Positions 1 through 6,758 of a DNA stretch of 12,337 nucleotides are shown here, piece by piece. The stretch is from Planctomycetaceae bacterium (GTDB lineage Bacteria; Planctomycetota; Planctomycetia; Planctomycetales; Planctomycetaceae). Under the pieces are notes generated by a model. It saw only the letters and a program-made list of their open reading frames with translations, had not been told where the DNA came from and did not search any database. The translations under genes and the position numbers were made by a program. The stretch is from the NCBI GenBank assembly GCA_015487825.1, contig WFOZ01000650.1:1-12337 (forward strand), written 5' to 3'. Each line of letters begins with the position of its first letter. Position 1 is the first letter of the stretch.

Positions 1-40
1 CTGATACGGCATTAGATTTATAATAGTGGAAACCGAATTT

Positions 41-61
41 GATGGGTGCAAGCACGCCATC
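41..61. repeat. Short imperfect hairpin, probable dispersed repeat
   Basis: GATGG (41-45) pairs with CCATC (57-61), and TGC (47-49) with GCA (52-54), leaving an AA centre and small internal bulges. Short GC-rich dyads of this GATGGG-TGC type, followed by a CTACA tail as here, resemble dispersed intergenic repeats I have seen in planctomycete and other environmental genomes. That family link is from memory; only the dyad is directly visible. Confidence 0.4.
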
Positions 62-67
62 CTACAG

Positions 68-87
68 TTTGGAATGAAGTTTCCAAA
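68..87. repeat. Perfect 7-bp inverted repeat
   Basis: TTTGGAA (68-74) is exactly complementary to TTCCAAA (81-87), with a six-base loop. It sits directly between the dyad at 41-61 and the period-10 repeat at 94-123, so the three may be one composite intergenic element. There is no T-run next to it on either strand that would make it a classical terminator. Confidence 0.4.
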
Positions 88-93
88 AGAAAA

Positions 94-123
94 ATTCGTG
101 TTCATTGGTGTCTATTCGTGGTT
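94..123. repeat. Period-10 tandem repeat (ATTCGTG type)
   Basis: Three 10-base units follow each other: ATTCGTGTTC, ATTGGTGTCT and ATTCGTGGTT. On the other strand they read as the AACCACGAAT...ACACGAAT pattern, which I recall as a widely dispersed intergenic repeat in environmental bacterial genomes. The periodicity is seen directly; the family identity is from memory. The repeat interrupts an 82-codon open frame at 26-274, which argues that this frame is not a gene. Confidence 0.5.
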
Positions 124-228
124 CAAAACCCTGTTTGGTTGCGGCACTGCCGTGCTGGGTTCATCCGTGGATTTTTTCGATGACTTGATTTTATCAAATG
201 CACGATATAGCCGGATAAACATTAAACA

Positions 229-1044
229 ATGCTGCTTTCTGACGAAAAAAGTCCAATGCCCGTTCTTGAATTAAAACAGGTTTCCCGTCAATTCGGTCTG
301 CAACCGGTATTGCGAAATATCGATCTCCAGGTTTTTCCGGGGGAAACTCTTGTTCTTATCGGTGAAAGTGGTTGTGGGAAAAGCGTCACCACAAAACTGC
401 TTGCGGGGATGCTGGAACCAAGCGCAGGAGAAGTAATGTGGCAAGGCAGAGATGTGGCGACCCTTTCGGCTGAGGAGAAAATGAGGCAACGCCTTAAAAT
501 TGGTTACCTTTTCCAGTCTGCAGCTCTGTTTGACAGTATGAATGTCTATGAAAATATTGCATTCGGATTACATCAGAATACCGATTTGAAAGAAAAAACA
601 ATTCGGGAAATAGTTCAGGACCAGATTCACGCTGTTGGTCTGAATCTGGATGTCGGGCGAAAAAAACCTTCCGAACTTTCTGGTGGAATGAGAAAACGGG
701 TTGGTCTGGCAAGAGCGCTGGCTCTGGCTCCGGAAATAATTATTTATGACGAACCGACAACCGGTCTCGACCCGGTCATGAGTGATGTGGTCAACGAACT
801 TATCATTACTACCAGACAGCGCAGGCCCGTAATCAGTATTATTGTGACACATGATATGCACACGGTCGAAAAAGTTGCGGACCGGGTTGTCATGCTGTTT
901 CCACTCGAAAAACTGCAACCCGGACAGTCCCAAATTATTTTTGAAGGAACTCCTGAAGAAGCTTTTTCTTCACAGGATGAACTCGTTTATTCATTTGTTC
1001 ACGGGGATGCAACTCGACGTTTACAGGAATTGACTGTCGCGTAA
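229..1044 (+). CDS. mlaF: MlaF-like ABC transporter ATPase
   Basis: This is an ABC ATPase of 271 residues, the usual length for the Mla/Ttg2A-type subunit that powers phospholipid movement between the inner and outer membranes. It acts at the cytoplasmic face with an MlaE permease and an MlaD MCE protein. Visible motifs in order are Walker A GESGCGKS (45-52), Q-loop Gln95 in [11 protein letters not shown], signature [15 protein letters not shown] (149-163), Walker B IIIYDEP (169-175) and H-loop His207 in IIVTHD. The [10 protein letters not shown] stretch and the SGGM signature are typical of the MlaF branch. The MCE gene 144 bases downstream supports the assignment. An in-frame ATG at 256 starts the sequence closer to where family members usually begin; neither start has a good Shine-Dalgarno, so the true start is uncertain by nine codons. 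No permease gene is visible upstream. Confidence 0.88.
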   Translation: MLLSDEKSPMPVLELKQVSRQFGLQPVLRNIDLQVFPGETLVLIGESGCGKSVTTKLLAGMLEPSAGEVMWQGRDVATLSAEEKMRQRLKIGYLFQSAALFDSMNVYENIAFGLHQNTDLKEKTIREIVQDQIHAVGLNLDVGRKKPSELSGGMRKRVGLARALALAPEIIIYDEPTTGLDPVMSDVVNELIITTRQRRPVISIIVTHDMHTVEKVADRVVMLFPLEKLQPGQSQIIFEGTPEEAFSSQDELVYSFVHGDATRRLQELTVA

Positions 1045-1188
1045 CAATACGCCCCGAATACATACGCAGCACGAACCATGAAAATTCAACTTCCCCAATA
1101 AGGCCTGAAAAGGGACCACAAAAAAGTTGTCCTCTTATCAGCTTTTCAATTTCATCATCAGGCAGACTCTACTAAGTTCTTCAGCATA
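1045..1188 (+). other. Intergenic spacer between the Mla genes
   Basis: This 144-base gap separates two same-strand genes that usually act together. It holds a weak imperfect hairpin, GGACCAC against GTTGTCC around an A-run (about 1115-1135), with one mismatch and no T-tract after it. I see no strong promoter and no small gene. Co-transcription is likely, but an internal start or a processing site cannot be excluded. Confidence 0.35.
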
Positions 1189-2418
1189 ATGTCAGAGCGT
1201 CAGTTACAATTCCGAGTGGGCTTATTCGTGATCGTTGCAACGATTGTCGGTATCGGGCTGACGTTCCAGTTTGGCAAACTGGAACGATACATGCAGCCCC
1301 GCTATCTGCTGGCAATTCACTTTGCCGAAATTTCTGGCATCCAGCCAGGTACTCCGGTGCGTCAAAGCGGAATTCCAATCGGTATTGTGAAGGATGTAAC
1401 GATTGATCGCGAACAGGGAAAGGTTTTTGTTCTGGTTGAAATCCGTAGCAATCATCAAATCGCCAAAGACTCTCGCGCGCGTATCGTCACCTCGCTGCTG
1501 GGTGAGGCTCATATCGATTTCACTCTGGGAATGAGTTCAGAATTTTATACGGAGGGAGATGTTCTGGAAGGAAAAATTCCGCAGGATCCACTTGCTATTG
1601 TACAGCGACTCGAATCCCGTCTTGATAATACACTGGAAGTGTTTGAGCAGACCAGCCAGGAGTGGAAGACTGTTGGTCAGAATCTGAACTCGTTAATCGC
1701 AACGAATCGGGGATCACTGGATCAAATGATCGAACAGGCCGCAACTGCACTTAATGGCCTGACTGTGACCATGCAGAAAGCTTCAACGACTCTTGATATT
1801 GCTAATAAAATTGTCGCAGATCCTGAACTGCAGGCTTCTATTAAACAATCCATGACTGCACTACCCAGAATGATGCAGCAAACCGAGGCACTCATTCAGC
1901 AAACGCAACAAACAATTGCAGCGACGAAAACAGCGGTCAACACACTTGGTGATACCATGGAAAATTTGCGGGTTGCCACCCAGCCTCTTGCAGAGAATTC
2001 CAATCAACTCATTACCAAGTTTGATGTTGGCCTTACCCAGCTTAATCATACGCTGGCTCAACTCGATAAATTCAGTACACAGCTTAATGAAGGAGATGGC
2101 TCACTGCAGCGGCTGGCATCCGACCCGCAGTTATATCGCAATCTGCAGCTCTCATCAGCTTCACTTGCTGCACTGCTTTCAAACATAGAGCCAATTGTAC
2201 AGGACATGCGTGTTTTCAGTGACAAAGTTGCCCGCCATCCGGAACTGCTCGGCGTGAGTGGTTACCTCAAAGGAAGCAGCGGTATAAAACGTGCTCCCGG
2301 TTCAATTCAACCCGCATCTTCCTACGCCCCGGCAACTCTCAATTCCCGCCCTCAGCCACTCCCTCCACGCAATGCAAGTCAAACCGGGAACTCGATGAAT
2401 CTGCGTATTAAACGATAA
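1189..2418 (+). CDS. mlaD: MlaD-like MCE-domain lipid transport protein
   Basis: This 409-residue protein has one N-terminal membrane helix (about 10-26), an MCE domain (about 38-117), a long mostly helical region rich in Gln, Thr and Leu (about 138-345), and a Pro/Ser-rich basic tail (366-409). MCE hallmarks are visible in [14 protein letters not shown] (57-70) and [12 protein letters not shown] (103-114). The helical part ends in [18 protein letters not shown] (302-319), a motif common near the end of MlaD/YrbD relatives. Such proteins are anchored in the inner membrane, and the periplasmic MCE domain assembles into a ring through which lipid moves. At over 400 residues it is much longer than E. 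coli MlaD (about 180) and closer to the long-helix MCE proteins that can form a periplasmic needle or tube. The ATG has no clear Shine-Dalgarno. The mlaF-like gene upstream is its expected partner. Confidence 0.85.
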   Translation: MSERQLQFRVGLFVIVATIVGIGLTFQFGKLERYMQPRYLLAIHFAEISGIQPGTPVRQSGIPIGIVKDVTIDREQGKVFVLVEIRSNHQIAKDSRARIVTSLLGEAHIDFTLGMSSEFYTEGDVLEGKIPQDPLAIVQRLESRLDNTLEVFEQTSQEWKTVGQNLNSLIATNRGSLDQMIEQAATALNGLTVTMQKASTTLDIANKIVADPELQASIKQSMTALPRMMQQTEALIQQTQQTIAATKTAVNTLGDTMENLRVATQPLAENSNQLITKFDVGLTQLNHTLAQLDKFSTQLNEGDGSLQRLASDPQLYRNLQLSSASLAALLSNIEPIVQDMRVFSDKVARHPELLGVSGYLKGSSGIKRAPGSIQPASSYAPATLNSRPQPLPPRNASQTGNSMNLRIKR

Positions 2419-2420
2419 GC

Positions 2421-2515
2421 AAGCAGGCCGACAGAAGTCTCCATCAGTTTCTACAGAATTTCGTATAGCAGTTGTTTGAACGGTGCTGAGATTCCTGCAG
2501 TTCGTCCTGCTTTTT
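2421..2515 (+). terminator. Possible weak terminator after mlaD-like gene
   Basis: GCAG (2497-2500) and CTGC (2507-2510) form a short stem just before a run of five T (2511-2515). A longer alternative pairs AAGCAGG (2421-2427), right after the mlaD-like stop, with CCTGCTT (2506-2512) across a loop of about 78 bases. The T-run touches the last codons of the converging exbD gene. The stem is short, so this is a weak call. Confidence 0.25.
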
Positions 2516-3224
2516 ATTCGCTGGAACTGACTCCCCAGCGGATACGTTGCATGCCGACTTCCTGAGCGGCATCGATTGCAGTAACGACTGCCTCGTGCCG
2601 AGTCCGTTCATCAACGCTGACGATCACTTCGTACTTCGAATCTCTACTGCGAACTTCAGCCAGGATTGTGGGAAGATCGCGAGGATCATTCACTGGCTCA
2701 GATTCCACAAAAAAACGATTCTCTTCATCGATTTCGACCAGTATCGAAGTCTCTTCCAGCTCATCTAGAGGCTGTACCGTTTGTGCTGCCCCCTGCTGGT
2801 CAGGATCGGGAGGAGGTACTTCGATTGATTTCTGAATGGAAAAGGAAGCCGTCACCATGAAAAATATCAGGAGCAAAAACGTGACATCCACCATCGGTGT
2901 CATGTCTAATTCTTCGAAATCTGTGTCAGCCCGTTTAATCTCAAAATCCAACTCTTCATCTTCAGGCTCATCAGAAACAGATGCTAATTGAAACGAACCT
3001 GCTTCAACAGCTGGTTCTTTCGCTGCCTGAGTATTATCGCTGTCATCACTTTCTTCTTCCGACGGCGAAAGATCGCTTTGTATTTCTTCCTGTAGATCCG
3101 ATTCCTGCTCTGCGGGAACCAGTGTATCATGAGCACAACGTGGGCAGACTGTTACCGTTCCCGCCTTGCGGGTTGCAATACTCATCAACTGGCTGCAATG
3201 TTGGCAACGAAATTTAATCGGCAT
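2514..3224 (-). CDS. ExbD/TolR-family protein with N-terminal zinc ribbon
   Basis: The 236-residue product joins a probable zinc ribbon to an ExbD/TolR domain. Cys7 and Cys10 (CQHC) with Cys27 and Cys30 (CPRC) give the CxxC-x16-CxxC metal-binding pattern. A very acidic, Ser-rich linker follows (about 38-105). Then comes the ExbD membrane helix, with the proton-carrying aspartate in DMTPMVDVTFLLLIFF (Asp113), a short proline-rich stretch (PPPDPD) and a periplasmic domain to the end. ExbD works with ExbB to couple proton flow to work across the envelope. The zinc ribbon and acidic linker must lie in the cytoplasm, which is unusual because ordinary ExbD has only a short cytoplasmic tail. The second exbD lies 127 bases upstream on the same strand, so the two may be an operon. 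No exbB or tonB is in view. Confidence 0.85.
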   Translation of the reverse strand: MPIKFRCQHCSQLMSIATRKAGTVTVCPRCAHDTLVPAEQESDLQEEIQSDLSPSEEESDDSDNTQAAKEPAVEAGSFQLASVSDEPEDEELDFEIKRADTDFEELDMTPMVDVTFLLLIFFMVTASFSIQKSIEVPPPDPDQQGAAQTVQPLDELEETSILVEIDEENRFFVESEPVNDPRDLPTILAEVRSRDSKYEVIVSVDERTRHEAVVTAIDAAQEVGMQRIRWGVSSSE

Positions 3225-3316
3225 CAGTCTGTTATCTTATCACTATCACGTAAGGATAAAAGTTATGCTTGCAGATCGCATCGTGACACAGCTCCAGGAA
3301 GCCGGGAATGTGATCT

Positions 3317-3344
3317 ACTATATTTAAGCAATTCAATGAGTAAA
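3317..3344 (-). promoter_or_regulatory. Possible promoter for zinc-ribbon exbD gene
   Basis: On the minus strand a -10-like TATAGT (3317-3322) lies 16 bases from a -35-like TTTACT (3339-3344). It sits in the 127-base gap between the two exbD genes and would give a leader of roughly 85 bases. The -35 matches the sigma70 consensus in only four of six positions, so it is tentative. Confidence 0.22.
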
Positions 3345-3351
3345 GTTATTG

Positions 3352-3789
3352 TTATTGAGATTGTTCACTGACTGCATAATAAAAGTGAAGTTCCCCGACA
3401 GCCTGTAACTTCTGGGTTAGTTGTTTAATGAAACCGGTTGGGATACTTCCGCTGGCTTTCACCAGAATTCCTGATTTCCCGCCATCGATTTCGCTGCGGG
3501 CATATTCCACAATTTCATCCATCCCCATTTCCGGAGCAGGCGGATCGCCAGCCATGAGCACGGGAATGCCATCACGGTCGATGACAGAAACAGTCACCTG
3601 TTCGGACTTATTGATCCCGGCTCCATGATGGGCAACCGGTAGATCAATTTCCGGAGTCGCCTGCATGGTCGAAGTAACCATAAAAAAGATCAGCAGCAGA
3701 AAAGTGACATCGATCATCGGCGTGATATCCAGATCGGCATCAAAATCTTTCTTCTTTGTCGATCCGGTACTAAAGAGTCCCTGCTTCAT
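3352..3789 (-). CDS. exbD: ExbD/TolR-family biopolymer transport protein
   Basis: This 145-residue protein has the normal ExbD length and layout: a short Lys-rich cytoplasmic start, one membrane helix (about 28-42) and a periplasmic domain. DITPMIDVTFLLLIFFMVT carries the conserved aspartate (Asp27) that binds the proton in the ExbB-ExbD channel. The helix is almost identical to that of the neighbouring zinc-ribbon ExbD, so the two are close paralogs or partners in one complex. The periplasmic part (VTVSVIDRDGIPVL, then a final GELHFYYAVSEQ strand) fits the family fold. The gene could serve TonB-type transport, a Tol-Pal-like system or another envelope motor; the absence of exbB, tonB or tolA nearby leaves this open. 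The ATG has only a distant GGGAGA upstream. Confidence 0.88.
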   Translation of the reverse strand: MKQGLFSTGSTKKKDFDADLDITPMIDVTFLLLIFFMVTSTMQATPEIDLPVAHHGAGINKSEQVTVSVIDRDGIPVLMAGDPPAPEMGMDEIVEYARSEIDGGKSGILVKASGSIPTGFIKQLTQKLQAVGELHFYYAVSEQSQ

Positions 3790-3825
3790 AAGAAGATCAA
3801 TTCTCCCGGCGAATTACATAAATGG

Positions 3826-3853
3826 AATATATTCTGAGGCTGAAAATTGCCAG
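3826..3853 (-). promoter_or_regulatory. Possible promoter for exbD pair
   Basis: On the minus strand a -10-like TATATT (3826-3831) follows a -35-like CTGGCA (3848-3853) by 16 bases, about 37 bases upstream of the second exbD start. It lies in the 209-base gap after the TPR gene, so it would let the exbD pair be expressed independently of that gene. The match is moderate. Confidence 0.3.
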
Positions 3854-3998
3854 ACAGGTTATTTGAAATACGTAACGAATATCCTATCAGATTTCTACAA
3901 CAATAGTAACGATTGGCCTCTCACAAGCAAAATACGGCGCAAAACCGGCAGGATATTTCTGAAGAATTGCAGATCAGGCAATTCCCTGTGGATATGCA

Positions 3999-5747
3999 CT
4001 ACTTTTGCAGCTCGGTTTGAACTTGTTCGATGACACAATCCCAGTCTCCCCAGGTTGGTTGCCTGAAAAGTTTCATGCCGGGGTACCAGGGGGAATCGGT
4101 TCGCTTCAGATGCCAACGCCAATCGGGTGTGTGTACCAGCATCGTCCAGACAGGACGCTGCATCGCCCCGGCAAGATGAGCCATCGCGGTATCGACGGTG
4201 ATCAGCAAATCGACCTGCTCCAAGGCAGTAGCCGTTTCTGCAAATGATTTTAATTTGCTGCCCTGATCTTCAATCTCTGCGGGCCAGCTTGCCAGTTCTT
4301 GCGGTGTTGCATCAATCTGGAATGAAACCCATCGAATCCCTTCCAGATGGGCCAGTTTCTGTAGCGATGAAAGTTGCATCGAGCGAACATGGTCCTGCGT
4401 CTGATTCGGATTTCCCCGCCAGCACAGGCCGATTGTTTTAATACTTTCTTTCTGCTCATTCTGCTGTTCGTTATCAGGAGCCTGCAGATACGATTCATCG
4501 ATTTCAATGTCCTGCATTGTTAATTGAAATATCGCCCCAACGGAAGTCATCGGGAAATGAAAATCGAGCGTTGGTAACGTCTCTGCTTCTGAAATGATTT
4601 GATCAGCCAGCGGTTCGCCATGATAAAATGATCCCTGGAATAATTCCAGCAATTCTGGAGGAGCCTGGAGAATGATTTCCGCCTGTGAAACCTGTTTGAT
4701 TCTGGGCAAAAATCTGCAAAACTGAATCGCATCGCCAAACCCCTGATCGCAGGTGAGCAGCAGTTTTCTGCCGGGAATGGGAGCACCGTTCCAGGTTGGA
4801 ATTGATTCCAGTTCACTCGGTGAACTCATCAAAGCCTGGCGAGCCTCGTAATGTTCCCAGCCTGCGGGATACTGCTGGTCGAGAAGTTGTGTGCTTCCCA
4901 GATTGAATTGAGCCAGCGAAAATTCGGGATTCAGTTCGATCGCTTTTTTGAAAGCCGTGACAGCCTGTTCAATTTTATGAGCCGAGCGATACGCGATCCC
5001 CAGGTTGTTGGCGATCTCTGCTGATTGCGGGGCGAGTTCAAATGCTTTTTCTGCTGCTGCAATCGCTTCTTCAATTTGTCCGCAATGTTCGTGAAGATAA
5101 CTTAAATTGGATAGCATTTTGACAGAGTCAGGCTGAATCAACAGCACTTTTTTGCAATGCTCAATCGCAGCGTCATACTGGTGCAGTTTCGCTAACGCAA
5201 AAACGATATTGGTTCGCAAATTTGTGTTATCAGGATCTTGATGCAGCATCACATTCAATTCGCGGGCCGCATCGTCCCACTTTTCCAGTTGAATAAGAAC
5301 CTGCACCCACTCTTCCCTGCACTGGCTATCATCCGGCATAAGCTGAACCGCCTGGCGGTAGCAGGCTTCAGCATTGGAATAGTCCCTGGCATCAGCAAGT
5401 AATTTTCCGATATTGTGATAAACCTGCGGGTAACTGTTATCCGCCCGCACCGCAGCCTGAAAAGCAAGCAGTGCCTGTTGCGGATTCCCGACGGCCTGGT
5501 AGGCGACTCCCAGATTGTTTTGCAGATCGGCTGAGTTCAGGTTGCGAGCTGCAATCGGAGCGAGAAAATCGATCGCCTGCTCCGCATCTCCTTTTTGTAA
5601 CAGCAACGTACCGAGCAGATAGCTGAGGTTATCATCCTGTTGATCTTCCCAAAGCGTTCGATAATTTGCCTCGGCTTGTTGCAAATCTCCCATTTGATGG
5701 GCCGAAGTCGCTTGCGTCAGCAACTGATCCCGTTCAGAATCGTCCAT
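3999..5747 (-). CDS. TPR protein with C-terminal GT9-like glycosyltransferase domain
   Basis: Counted from the ATG at 5747, this is a 582-residue protein. The first half is a stack of tetratricopeptide repeats (about 2-280), with typical NNLGxAYxxxG and AxxxYxxAxxLxP spacing. A GWEHYEAR segment (about 296-303) links it to a domain like glycosyltransferase family 9 (ADP-heptose:LPS heptosyltransferase type). Motifs there are LLLTCDQGFGDAIQFCRF, IGLCWRGNP (about 439-447) and TVDTAMAHLAGAMQRPVW (about 517-534), the last resembling the GT9 nucleotide-sugar site. TPR-GT9 fusions are known in planctomycetes and cyanobacteria; acceptor and donor sugar cannot be told. A TTG at 5765 would add six residues, but the ATG is preceded by GGGAAAA at good spacing and is preferred. 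There is no signal peptide. The last stretch (WRWHLKRTDSPWYPGMKLFRQ) is also typical of this family. Confidence 0.85.
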   Translation of the reverse strand: MDDSERDQLLTQATSAHQMGDLQQAEANYRTLWEDQQDDNLSYLLGTLLLQKGDAEQAIDFLAPIAARNLNSADLQNNLGVAYQAVGNPQQALLAFQAAVRADNSYPQVYHNIGKLLADARDYSNAEACYRQAVQLMPDDSQCREEWVQVLIQLEKWDDAARELNVMLHQDPDNTNLRTNIVFALAKLHQYDAAIEHCKKVLLIQPDSVKMLSNLSYLHEHCGQIEEAIAAAEKAFELAPQSAEIANNLGIAYRSAHKIEQAVTAFKKAIELNPEFSLAQFNLGSTQLLDQQYPAGWEHYEARQALMSSPSELESIPTWNGAPIPGRKLLLTCDQGFGDAIQFCRFLPRIKQVSQAEIILQAPPELLELFQGSFYHGEPLADQIISEAETLPTLDFHFPMTSVGAIFQLTMQDIEIDESYLQAPDNEQQNEQKESIKTIGLCWRGNPNQTQDHVRSMQLSSLQKLAHLEGIRWVSFQIDATPQELASWPAEIEDQGSKLKSFAETATALEQVDLLITVDTAMAHLAGAMQRPVWTMLVHTPDWRWHLKRTDSPWYPGMKLFRQPTWGDWDCVIEQVQTELQK

Positions 5748-5811
5748 GAGTTTTCCCGATTTCAATGTTTGTTTTTACTTGAGTGCGATAACATTCCTGC
5801 ATCCACTTTCT

Positions 5812-5839
5812 TTGAGCAACCTGCCATTCTCCATATAAT
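5812..5839 (+). promoter_or_regulatory. Sigma70-type promoter of LRR lipoprotein gene
   Basis: A perfect -10 TATAAT (5834-5839) stands 16 bases after a -35-like TTGAGC (5812-5817, four of six consensus bases). The transcript would start near 5846, leaving a leader of about 17 bases containing GGATAAG as ribosome binding site before the ATG at 5863. It lies in the 115-base divergent gap with the TPR gene. It is the best promoter match in the window. Confidence 0.55.
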
Positions 5840-5862
5840 AGTCAATTTGGATAAGAATCAAA

Positions 5863-6756
5863 ATGTCAATTCGTCTGTTTATTGCCACGCAAATCACGCT
5901 CGCTCTTCTTCTGCTCCCCGGCTGCACTGGAAACGAGACAGAAAATTCCGAAGATCAGGCGACGATGGAAGAAGCCGCTCCAATGCCAGTTGCTACCGCA
6001 ATGGATGGCAAACCGGAAATTTCGATTGTGACGCTGCGAAAAAGACTCGGTGCCAATTCAACGGCGAAGTTTACCAAAGCAGGTGGACGCATTATCGCGA
6101 TCGACCTGAGGCAATCCGGAGTAACAGATATTACTCCATTGAAAGGTCTACCACTGAAGTATCTCGATTTGACCATGCTCCCGATCACCGACCTTTCTGC
6201 ACTTCAAGGGATGCCGTTGGAAGAACTGTATCTTGAAGGCACCAAAGTGACCGACCTTTCCCCACTTGCCGGCATGCCATTAAAGAAACTGCGGATGGAA
6301 CATGTTCCGGTTGATGATATTTCGCCGTTGGCGGGGATGAAACTCGAACGGCTCAATCTGTTCGATACAAAAGTGAAAGACATTTCCGTTGTCAAAGGGA
6401 TGCCTTTGAATACGCTTTGGATTACCGAATCGAAAGTGGAAGATATTTCGGTCCTTAAAGGGATGAAGTTGGAATCACTCGATTTGATGAAAACAGTGGT
6501 AAGCGATCTTTCACCAATGGCAGGAAATGAAAAACTCCTGCGACTTAACATTGCAGAATCCGGGGTAACCGATCTAAGCCCCTTAAATGGGCTCCACTTG
6601 CAACGGCTGATTTTCACGCCCGAAAAAATCACGAAGGGAATGGAAATCATTCAGAATATGTCCAGCATAAGAGAAATTGGTCGTTCATTCGACGAAGTCG
6701 TTGCCCCTGGCCTGTTCTGGGCACAATGGGATGCCAAACCGCCTCAGGGAAAATGA
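5863..6756 (+). CDS. Leucine-rich-repeat lipoprotein
   Basis: This 297-residue protein starts with a lipoprotein signal peptide: Arg4, a hydrophobic core (7-18) and a lipobox LPGC with Cys21 as the lipidated residue. An acidic linker follows (24-50). From about 87 it has leucine-rich repeats of the [VI]xDLSPLxGMPLxxLxL type. The aligned V/I positions 87, 108, 129, 150, 171, 192 and 213 are exactly 21 residues apart, and the next is at 235 (22 apart). A C-terminal non-repeat segment (about 252-297) ends in GLFWAQWDAKPP, recalling short tails on planctomycete LRR proteins. It probably sits on the periplasmic or outer face as a binding scaffold; the ligand is unknown. It is a single-gene unit with its own promoter, and converges on the aminotransferase gene with only two bases between the stop codons. 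Confidence 0.85.
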   Translation: MSIRLFIATQITLALLLLPGCTGNETENSEDQATMEEAAPMPVATAMDGKPEISIVTLRKRLGANSTAKFTKAGGRIIAIDLRQSGVTDITPLKGLPLKYLDLTMLPITDLSALQGMPLEELYLEGTKVTDLSPLAGMPLKKLRMEHVPVDDISPLAGMKLERLNLFDTKVKDISVVKGMPLNTLWITESKVEDISVLKGMKLESLDLMKTVVSDLSPMAGNEKLLRLNIAESGVTDLSPLNGLHLQRLIFTPEKITKGMEIIQNMSSIREIGRSFDEVVAPGLFWAQWDAKPPQGK

Positions 6757-6758
6757 TT

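Noticed and set aside
19..24. TATAAT at the left edge, considered as a promoter for the Mla genes
   Set aside because: The -35 position would fall at or before the window edge, and the leader would cross about 200 bases of repeats.
26..274. 82-codon plus-strand frame before the mlaF-like gene, considered as the tail of an MlaE permease
   Set aside because: It starts with GTG without a ribosome site, crosses three repeat elements and overlaps the mlaF-like start. Its FGCGTAVLGSS stretch only loosely recalls the MlaE C-terminus and cannot be aligned without frameshifts.
5640..6236. 198-codon plus-strand frame
   Set aside because: It overlaps the TPR gene start and the LRR lipoprotein in another frame, both of which have clear protein signatures.
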